A stretch of 64,000 bases of DNA from Aequoribacter fuscus. GTDB taxonomy: Bacteria > Pseudomonadota > Gammaproteobacteria > Pseudomonadales > Halieaceae. Shown piece by piece: positions 57,870 to 64,000 of the stretch. Made by a program: the position numbers and the translations under genes. Within the stretch, counting starts at the first letter, position 1; the number at the start of each line of letters is the position of its first letter. The DNA lies in NCBI RefSeq assembly GCF_009910365.1, contig NZ_CP036423.1:1-64000 (forward strand). Reading direction: 5' to 3'. A model generated the notes under the pieces. It made no database searches and was not told the DNA's origin. It saw only the letters and a program-made list of their open reading frames with translations.

Positions 57870-59108
57870 GTGACAAAGCCGCTAAAAATTGCCCTAACCA
57901 GTTACCGCAGCCACCCTTTCAGTGGTGGACAAGGTGTTTATATCAGTGCGCTGTCAAAGGCGCTGGTTGAGCAAGGCCTGCAGGTCGATGTCATCTCGGG
58001 TCCGCCGTACCCCAATTTGGATGAGCGTGTGGGTCTTGTTAAATTGCCCAGTATGGACCTCTACGAACATGGTTTGCGCTCCTTGCGTTGGCACCACCTG
58101 CATTCTTACAGCAACGTGGTCGAGTGGTTAAGCAAACTCACGGGTGGCTTCGCTGAGCCTTATACGTTCGGCCGCCGACTACGTCGCTACTTTGCGACGC
58201 ACAAACCGCATTACGATTTAATCCACGATAATCAGAGTTTGTGTCGTGGATTGCTGGATGTCGAGCGTATGGGCTATCCCGTGGTAGCTACCATTCATCA
58301 CCCGATTAGCAGCGATTTACGTTTGGCGCTACAGGCGGAGCCCGTGTGGTGGCGTCGCTTGTTCTTGCGCCGCTGGCATTCATTTTTACGGATGCAAATT
58401 CCGGTGGCGCGGGCGTTAAAACGTATTTTTGCCGTGTCTGAGTCGGCGCGTGCCGATGTCGAGCGGGAGTTTGGTATTGATTCTGGGCGCATGGTGGTTA
58501 CTGGCATCGGCACGGATACTGATTTATTTAAACCCCTACCGGGTCGTGTTAAAGACCTCAACCGAATCATGATCACGGCGTCTTCAGATACGGCCTTGAA
58601 GGGTGTGGTCTACGCCATACAAGCGTTTGCTGTGCTGCGCGAACAGTTTCCCAACTTGCGTTTGCGTTTGATCGGAAAGCTAAAACCCGAGGGTGAGGCA
58701 CAAAAGTTGATTAATCGATTGGACTTAGCGGCGGCAATCGACAATCATTCTAGAGTGAGCCAAGAGGATCTTGTGGCGTTTTACAACGAGGCCAGTGTGT
58801 TTGTATCGCCGTCATTGTATGAAGGATTTGGTTTACCCGCCGCCGAGGCAATGGCATCGGGTACCGCAGTGGTGGTCACGAATGGAGGTGCTTTGCCCGA
58901 AGTGGTGGGCAACGATGGTGTGGTTGTCCCCTCGGGTGATAGTCAGGCTTTGGCGGCTGCTGTGGCAGACGTGCTGCGAGACCCCGAGCGTCGGATAGCC
59001 CTAGAGCAGAGGGGGCGAGACAGAATCGTTAAGGAATTTTCATGGGCGGCCTGCGCGCGCCGAACCGAACACGAATACAAGGCAGTACTCGCTAATGCAG
59101 ACCGTTGA
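57870..59108 (+). CDS. GT4-type glycosyltransferase
   Basis: A GT-B fold retaining glycosyltransferase. N-terminal acceptor domain with GGQGVYISALSKALVEQG; C-terminal nucleotide-sugar domain with SESARADVEREFGI and the E-x7-E motif in SLYEGFGLPAAEAMASG. The open frame starts at 57699 inside the previous gene; GTG 57870 (412 aa, GGAG 12 nt upstream) starts where family members do. It overlaps the next methyltransferase by 14 nt. In pseudomonads this position after ilvE is the LPS-core gene set, so an envelope glycan or glycolipid acceptor is inferred. Confidence 0.87.
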   Translation: MTKPLKIALTSYRSHPFSGGQGVYISALSKALVEQGLQVDVISGPPYPNLDERVGLVKLPSMDLYEHGLRSLRWHHLHSYSNVVEWLSKLTGGFAEPYTFGRRLRRYFATHKPHYDLIHDNQSLCRGLLDVERMGYPVVATIHHPISSDLRLALQAEPVWWRRLFLRRWHSFLRMQIPVARALKRIFAVSESARADVEREFGIDSGRMVVTGIGTDTDLFKPLPGRVKDLNRIMITASSDTALKGVVYAIQAFAVLREQFPNLRLRLIGKLKPEGEAQKLINRLDLAAAIDNHSRVSQEDLVAFYNEASVFVSPSLYEGFGLPAAEAMASGTAVVVTNGGALPEVVGNDGVVVPSGDSQALAAAVADVLRDPERRIALEQRGRDRIVKEFSWAACARRTEHEYKAVLANADR

Positions 59109-59811
59109 TTTTCGATATTTCCCGCTTAAAGACGGTGACCGAGTCCTGGACTTGGGGTGCGGTGAGGGACGCCATCTCATCGGTGCCTTGTTAGCGGCGG
59201 ATGTGCAGGCTATTGGTGTGGATCTGTCACACGACGATTTGGTGACTGGCCGAAATAAAACACACGATTGGGCTGAAAGCGTTGGTGAGCCGCGCCGTCC
59301 CGCGTTGACGCAAGCCAGCGGGTATTGTTTGCCCTTTGCCGATAACACCTTTGATGCCGTGATTTGCAGTGAAGTGCTCGAGCACGTGCCTGTCGTCGAC
59401 AAGGTACTAAAAGAGATCAATCGTGTGTTGCGGCCGGGCGGCCGGCTAGTGATTTCGGTACCCAGACGCTGGCCCGAGCAGATCTGCTGGTACTTATCGG
59501 CCGATTACCATTTGCAGCTAGGCGGGCATTTACGCATATTTAGACTTGCTGATCTTAAACGTCAAATTCAAGCTTTGCCGGTTGTTTTCTATTACCAGCA
59601 CGGCGCTCATGCTTTGCACGTTCCTTACTGGTGGTTACGCTGTATTTTTTGGAATAACCCTCAGGCTTGGCCCGTACGCTGGTATCACAAGCTTTTGGTG
59701 TGGGATTTAATGAAGCGACCGTGGCTTACCCGATTCATAGAATCGCTCACCAATGGTTGGATGGGGAAAAGTGTGGTCTTGTATTATCGTAAACAGGATG
59801 CAACATCGTGA
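59095..59811 (+). CDS. Class I SAM-dependent methyltransferase
   Basis: 238 aa with a SAM-binding VLDLGCGEGRHLIGAL motif, acidic loop GVDLS, and the post-motif LRPGGRLVISVPRRWPEQ of Methyltransf_11-type enzymes. The C-terminal third is rich in Trp and Tyr (PYWWLRCIFWNNPQAWPVRWYHK) and may contact membrane or a lipid-linked substrate. Overlaps the glycosyltransferase by 14 nt and the next gene by 4 nt, so it is translationally coupled to both. Substrate unknown. Confidence 0.85.
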   Translation: MQTVDFRYFPLKDGDRVLDLGCGEGRHLIGALLAADVQAIGVDLSHDDLVTGRNKTHDWAESVGEPRRPALTQASGYCLPFADNTFDAVICSEVLEHVPVVDKVLKEINRVLRPGGRLVISVPRRWPEQICWYLSADYHLQLGGHLRIFRLADLKRQIQALPVVFYYQHGAHALHVPYWWLRCIFWNNPQAWPVRWYHKLLVWDLMKRPWLTRFIESLTNGWMGKSVVLYYRKQDATS

Positions 59812-60881
59812 CTGGAGTCTATCTGAGTCCAGGTTTGTATCCTCATGAGCTGTTTCAAGACACAGTGTCCTACATTCTGTCGGTTCAGCGAAGTAGCGGC
59901 GAAATTCCCTGGTTTGAAGGAGGTCATACTGACCCGTGGGACCACGTCGAGGCAGCGATGGCGCTGTCGATTGCGGGCAAGTATCAAGAAGCCGAGCGTG
60001 CTTATGCATGGTTGGCCGACGAGCAATTGCCCGACGGCAGTTGGTGGGCACGGTATGAGCAAGGCGCGCGCGCCGAATCAACGCGGCGAGAAACGAATTT
60101 TTGCGCCTATATGGCAACAGGTGTTTGGCATCATTTTTTGATTACTCAGGATCGCGCGTTTCTCGAGCTGTACTGGCCCACGGTGCAGCAGGCAATGGCC
60201 TTTGTGCTCTCGCTGCAAACCGTGCACGGAGATATTACTTGGGCAGTAGACGACGATAACGACATCCCAGTTGACTCGTTGGTTACCGGGTGTGCTTCGA
60301 TCTACAAAAGCTTGGAATGTGCTCACAATATTGCGGTGACCTTGGGTCACGACACCGTGTATTTTGATGCGCGTGAGCGGCTGGGGCGTTGTTTGCGCCA
60401 ACACCCAGAGCGTTTTGATCGCACCTGGGAAAGCAAAGCGCGCTACTCGATGGATTGGTTCTATCCTGTGTTAACGGGCGTGTTTTCAGGTAAGGCGGCG
60501 CGCGAGCGGCTGCAGGCGCGTTGGAACGAATTTGTCGAGCCAGGTATGGGATGTCGTTGTGTTAGCGATGAACCCTGGGCAACGATTGCGGAGACCTGTG
60601 AATTAGTCTTGGCCCTGCAAGCTTCTGATGAGGAAGCTTTGGCGCGTGAAGTCTATTCTTGGATAGCGCAATGGCGCCACGACGATGGCTCTTACTGGAC
60701 CGGCTATCAGTTTAAAGAGCAACTACTGTGGCCGAACGAGCGTCCTACATGGACTGCGGCTGCGGTGATGTTGGCTGCTGACGCCTTAACTCATCACACG
60801 CCAGCAGCGCGGTTATTTACTCACGTAAATTTATTAGACCCTGATAATTCTATACATGCCAAGGATCTTGTGAGGGCTTAA
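59808..60881 (+). CDS. Trp-rich alpha/alpha-toroid protein (prenyltransferase/cyclase-like or glycosidase-like)
   Basis: 357 aa, function unknown. Four Q-x(3-4)-G-x(2-3)-W repeats occur: SVQRSSGEIPWF (25-36), EQLPDGSWW (72-80), SLQTVHGDITW (135-145) and WRHDDGSYW (near 295). Such QW-like repeats mark alpha/alpha-barrels of the terpene cyclase/prenyltransferase group. The acidic AVDDDND (146-152) followed by VDSLVTGCASIYKSLECA also resembles six-hairpin glycosidases. GTG start overlapping the methyltransferase stop by 4 nt. No signal peptide. It forms one coupled unit with the glycosyltransferase and methyltransferase and shares interlocked stop codons with the next gene. Confidence 0.75.
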   Translation: MTGVYLSPGLYPHELFQDTVSYILSVQRSSGEIPWFEGGHTDPWDHVEAAMALSIAGKYQEAERAYAWLADEQLPDGSWWARYEQGARAESTRRETNFCAYMATGVWHHFLITQDRAFLELYWPTVQQAMAFVLSLQTVHGDITWAVDDDNDIPVDSLVTGCASIYKSLECAHNIAVTLGHDTVYFDARERLGRCLRQHPERFDRTWESKARYSMDWFYPVLTGVFSGKAARERLQARWNEFVEPGMGCRCVSDEPWATIAETCELVLALQASDEEALAREVYSWIAQWRHDDGSYWTGYQFKEQLLWPNERPTWTAAAVMLAADALTHHTPAARLFTHVNLLDPDNSIHAKDLVRA

Positions 60882-61501
60882 GCACCTAAGCGTTGCAGGA
60901 CTTTCAAGCTATCGCAGGACTCGATTAAGTCCCATAGGCCTGACTGTAAGGCCGCATCGATAATGGCTTTGGGCGCTTGGCCGCCCGCGCTTGCCTTCGG
61001 ATAGTGATCGTGTACGGCGAGCAATCCTCCCAGCGCAACGTGACCAGACCAAAGGCGATAGTCACTGACGGCGTCGTGCATACTGTGCCCGCCATCGATA
61101 AAAACCATCCCCAGCCTTTGCTGCCAGCGCAGGCCAATCGCGGTTGCGTCTCCAACCAAGGCTACAACAGAGTGGTTTAGGCCGGCTGCTGTTAAGGTTT
61201 GTCGGAAGGTGTGCAGGGTGTCGGTCCGCCCGTCTTTATCGGTTAAGTTAGGGTCGTAAAAAAACTCGCCGGGTTGGTGCTCGACGGAGCCTTGGTGGTG
61301 ATCTAAAGCAAAGACCAGATTGCCGCTTTGCTCGGCCGCCGCGCCCAAAAATACGGTGGACTTGCCGCAATAGCTGCCAATTTCTAGGATGCAGCCAAGG
61401 TGTGCAACCGAGTCTGCTGCGCGGTACAGAGCCTCGCCCTCTGCTTGACTGAGAAAGCCGGGAACTTGGTTCACCAAATGTTGGCGCGACGCATTTAACA
61501 T
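60878..61501 (-). CDS. Class I SAM-dependent methyltransferase (Methyltransf_24-like)
   Basis: 207 aa from ATG 61501 (the frame reaches 61540). SAM motif ILEIGSYCGKSTVFLG, then FALDHHQG, and the metal-site-like VFIDGGHSMHDAVSDYRLW with HDHYP, as in cephalosporin hydroxylase/CmcI-type and sugar O-methyltransferases. Convergent with the toroid protein gene, stops interlocked (TTAA), and divergent from waaA. A second methyltransferase so close to the first suggests a common glycan substrate, but this is inference. Confidence 0.82.
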   Translation of the reverse strand: MLNASRQHLVNQVPGFLSQAEGEALYRAADSVAHLGCILEIGSYCGKSTVFLGAAAEQSGNLVFALDHHQGSVEHQPGEFFYDPNLTDKDGRTDTLHTFRQTLTAAGLNHSVVALVGDATAIGLRWQQRLGMVFIDGGHSMHDAVSDYRLWSGHVALGGLLAVHDHYPKASAGGQAPKAIIDAALQSGLWDLIESCDSLKVLQRLGA

Positions 61502-61554
61502 AGTCAGGATTGGTCCAAAACTGAAACTATAGCACGCCAATGCGCAATTCTACC

Positions 61555-61583
61555 TTGGCTTTAGTCGGTCGCGCCGTTATCCT
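61555..61583 (+). promoter_or_regulatory. Candidate waaA promoter
   Basis: TTGGCT (61555-61560) and TATCCT (61578-61583), each 4 of 6 matches to consensus, are spaced exactly 17 bp, giving a start about 12 nt before the waaA ATG. Confidence 0.35.
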
Positions 61584-61601
61584 CGCGTCATAGTATAAGT
61601 C

Positions 61602-62882
61602 ATGACGTTTATGCGCCTTGTTTACACCTTAATCTTATTGTTGAGCCTGCCTTTTCTTATGTTAAGGCTGTATCGGCGTGGCCGGTTGTTGCCGACCTAT
61701 CGGCAGCGCTGGCTAGAGCGACTGGCATTAGGTTTGCCTCAAGCGTGCGACGCAGATCGAGTGATATGGATTCATGCCGTCTCAGTGGGTGAGGTCGTCG
61801 TCGCGTCGAAATTAATTCAATGTTTACAGCGCGATTACCCCGATCATGGTTTGTTGGTGACTACCACAACGCCCACGGGTTCTGAGCGCTTGCAGCAACT
61901 TTGGGGTGATCAAGTCCAGCACTGCTACTTGCCGTGGGACTTACCATGGGCAATGGCGCAGATGTTTAGACGCTTTAATCCCCGCGCGGTGCTGTTAATT
62001 GAAACCGAGATATGGCCAAACCTAGTCGCGCAGGCCGCTGCGAGGGCTGTCCCGGTCGCCTTATTAAATGCTCGTCTATCGGCAAGGTCGGCTCGTGGCT
62101 ACGGACGATTCGGAGCCCTGCTGAAACCGACATTGCGATCACTCGATTTGATTGTGGCGCAGACTAAAGCCGACGCTCGGCGTTTTATGGCCTTGGGCGT
62201 TGAACCTTCGCGCTTGGCCATCTCGGGAAACATAAAGTTTGATCAACATCTCACGCCAGAACTACACGCAGAGGCTGCACAAATTCGCGCACAGTGGGGC
62301 GGAGGTACGCGTGATGTGTGGTTGGCGGCCAGCACGCACGAAGGCGAAGAGCAGCAAGTTTTGCGCGCTTATGAATTGCTCGTTAAACAACACCCCAAAG
62401 TCTTGCTATGTATCGTGCCGAGACATCCAGATCGCTTTGATCGGGTATTCCAAATGGCGCTTGCAGCGAATCCGAAGACGATGCGTCGTTCTTCAAACCC
62501 CGCCATTGAGGCCGGTACGCAGATTGTTGTGGCAGACACTATGGGCGAGTTGGTGCCGATGCTAGGTGCTGCCGATGTCGTTTTTATGGGCGGGTCTTTA
62601 GTGCCGACCGGAGGCCACAATATGCTAGAGGTGGCGCAATGGGGTGTCCCGGTGGTGTCTGGGCCACATACATTCAATTTTGCTTATGCTAGCCGCTTGC
62701 TCATAAAAGCTCAGGCCATGTTAATTGCAAAAGACGCGGAGGAGTTGGCGCTTGTCGTTTCGGGTTTGCTTGCCAATCAAACTAACCGTCATAGGATGGG
62801 TCTGCGCGGCCAAACGGCGGTGGCAGGGGAGCGAGGCGCATTGGAGCGCCTCGTACAAGCAATAAGGCCCCTATTGGCCTGA
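61602..62882 (+). CDS. waaA: 3-deoxy-D-manno-octulosonic acid (Kdo) transferase
   Basis: Transfers Kdo from CMP-Kdo to lipid IVA at the inner-membrane face. N-terminal anchor helix (about 5-22), then IWIHAVSVGEVVVASKLI, PRAVLLIETEIWPNL, and the C-terminal nucleotide region FMGGSLVPTGGHNMLEVAQWGVPVVSGPHTFNF (seen in pieces). 426 aa (E. coli 425). ATG 61602 or ATG 61611; neither has a Shine-Dalgarno. Its end overlaps the convergent tolC end by 12 nt. Confidence 0.97.
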   Translation: MTFMRLVYTLILLLSLPFLMLRLYRRGRLLPTYRQRWLERLALGLPQACDADRVIWIHAVSVGEVVVASKLIQCLQRDYPDHGLLVTTTTPTGSERLQQLWGDQVQHCYLPWDLPWAMAQMFRRFNPRAVLLIETEIWPNLVAQAAARAVPVALLNARLSARSARGYGRFGALLKPTLRSLDLIVAQTKADARRFMALGVEPSRLAISGNIKFDQHLTPELHAEAAQIRAQWGGGTRDVWLAASTHEGEEQQVLRAYELLVKQHPKVLLCIVPRHPDRFDRVFQMALAANPKTMRRSSNPAIEAGTQIVVADTMGELVPMLGAADVVFMGGSLVPTGGHNMLEVAQWGVPVVSGPHTFNFAYASRLLIKAQAMLIAKDAEELALVVSGLLANQTNRHRMGLRGQTAVAGERGALERLVQAIRPLLA

Positions 62883-64000
62883 TTGGGTAACCGCTTTGGG
62901 TGCTTCGAGGTACTTGCTCAAATCCGCGACATCTTTGGGACTTAACAAGCCGGCTTGCTGTTTTAGGCGAAGTTGGTTCAGTACATAATCGTAACGTGTA
63001 TTCGCGTAATCGCGCTCCGCCGCATACAGGGCGTTTTGCGCGTTGAGAACATCAACCACGTTACGCGTGCCGACGTTGTAACCCGCCTGTGTGGCTTCCA
63101 GGGCACTTTTAGACGATACAATGGCTTGAGCACGCGCTTTGACTCGCGCCGCGTCACTCAAAACGGTCATGTGTAGCGCGCGAGTCTGTGCGATGGTGTT
63201 ACGCTGTAAACCAATGCGGGATTCACGCGCAGCGTTAAACTGCTCTGCCGCTCGGCGGCGATTAGCGCTGATCGCTCCACCGGCGAATAGAGGTAACTCT
63301 AAGCGCAACCGCACGACGTCTTGCTCTCGATCACTTCTAGGGGGCACGTTAAATACAGAATCTTGCCGGCTGACCCCTTCGGTTTCGAAATCTGAGGTCG
63401 AGAATGATCCGCTCAGCGTAGGCGCGTGCTCTAGGCGTTTGGCCTTGGAATTTTGTTGCGCTGCGGTTTCGCCTAAGCGCGAGGCTTTGAGTTGCAGGTT
63501 GTTTTCAAGGGCAAAATCTACCCACGCCGCGCGATCGGCCGGCTCTGGCGGCGCGATAGGAAAGTTCGCGCTGAGTGTGAACAAACGCTCGTGTTTCATG
63601 TTGGTCAGCACCGATAAGTTTTCCAGTGCGACATCGAGACGGTTTTCATCGGTTAAGCGGCCAACGCGGGCAAGGTCAAAAGCGGCTTGTGCCTCATGTA
63701 CATCGGTAAGGGCGATCAGGCCGACTTCAAAACGTTGCTGCGTCTGCTCAAGTTGTCGCTCAAGTGCGCGTTCTTGCGCTTTGGAAGCCGCCAAGTTGTC
63801 TTGGGCGCGCAGTACGCCAAAGTAGGCTTGCGACACGCGCACAATTAAGTCTTGCTGTTGCGCGGCAAACGTCGCCTCGGCTTGTTCGGTGAGGGATTTG
63901 CTGGCTTGGAAGGTAAACCATGCGGGCAAATCGAATAGAGCCTGGCTAAGCGATACGGTGTAGCCTTTCGACGTCGTATCCGAGAAACTCTCGATTTCTT
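62871..64000 (-). CDS. tolC: TolC-family outer membrane channel, 5' part beyond the window
   Basis: The outer-membrane exit duct for type I secretion and RND efflux. About 376 codons are visible, stop at 62871; the frame runs open to the window edge (reading SLSQALFDLPAWF near the edge), so the N-terminus and signal are missing. The visible part has the two internally repeated long-helix segments (SQAYFGVLRAQDNLAASKAQ and ALEATQAGYNVGTRNVVDVLNAQ) and the LFAGG strand. Convergent with waaA. Confidence 0.93.
   Translation of the reverse strand, partial: EIESFSDTTSKGYTVSLSQALFDLPAWFTFQASKSLTEQAEATFAAQQQDLIVRVSQAYFGVLRAQDNLAASKAQERALERQLEQTQQRFEVGLIALTDVHEAQAAFDLARVGRLTDENRLDVALENLSVLTNMKHERLFTLSANFPIAPPEPADRAAWVDFALENNLQLKASRLGETAAQQNSKAKRLEHAPTLSGSFSTSDFETEGVSRQDSVFNVPPRSDREQDVVRLRLELPLFAGGAISANRRRAAEQFNAARESRIGLQRNTIAQTRALHMTVLSDAARVKARAQAIVSSKSALEATQAGYNVGTRNVVDVLNAQNALYAAERDYANTRYDYVLNQLRLKQQAGLLSPKDVADLSKYLEAPKAVTQSGQ

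Overview
The window is about 64 kb of chromosome from a Gram-negative gammaproteobacterium. Gene order around dnaA-dnaN-recF-gyrB, the cox cluster, polA-engB-cytochrome c-dsbA and glnE-ilvE matches pseudomonad-type chromosomes. The moderate GC content, caa3-like oxidase, TonB receptor and protein sequences suggest an aerobic, probably marine relative such as the Cellvibrionales/Halieaceae. That placement is inference; no 16S gene is present. No phage, insertion sequence, integrase or CRISPR array is visible.

Layout. 1-6861: origin-proximal block with the likely right part of oriC (DnaA boxes), dnaA, dnaN, recF carrying two perfect parS sites, and gyrB. 6901-17358: glyQS, lpxL, djlA, then the minus-strand runs trkA-trkH and def-fmt-rsmB. 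17511-23498: LysM protein, dprA, purE, tsaC, hemF, aroE, a gamma-carbonic-anhydrase-like protein and a YheV-type zinc protein. 23811-31434: aa3/caa3-type cytochrome c oxidase with its assembly genes (coxB, coxA, ctaG, coxC, DUF2909, surf1, a Sco-like protein, ctaB, sco); ctaA (haem A synthase) is absent from its usual slot. 31454-38079: small secreted protein, polA (TTG start), engB, cytochromes c5 and c4, a DsbA-type lipoprotein and an FMN reductase.

38268-41811 is the irregular part. tRNA-Arg(TCG) is followed by a perfect 20-bp-arm hairpin and two tandem 160-bp units, each ending in a copy of the tRNA 3' end. Next come a VapC-like gene scrap and a TonB-dependent receptor gene interrupted by one in-frame amber codon. 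41926-56989: Bcr/CflA transporter, Lrp regulator divergent from leuA, a threonine/serine dehydratase-like enzyme, a lipoprotein, the minus-strand run pit-argE-argA-ilvD preceded by a Pho-box promoter, then glnE and ilvE. 57005-64000: a monoacylglycerol-lipase-like hydrolase and, where pseudomonads carry waaF/waaC/waaG after ilvE, an unfamiliar set of genes (GT4 glycosyltransferase, methyltransferase, Trp-rich alpha/alpha-toroid protein, convergent second methyltransferase), then waaA and a TolC gene cut by the window edge.

Most genes are housekeeping: replication and segregation, translation (glyQS, def, fmt, rsmB, tsaC), respiration and copper/haem assembly, branched-chain amino acid and arginine synthesis, nitrogen and phosphate control, and the envelope. 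The best candidates for undescribed biology are the surface-glycan gene set at 57870-61501, the tRNA-linked structured repeats at 38341-38687, and the Sco-like protein in the oxidase operon.
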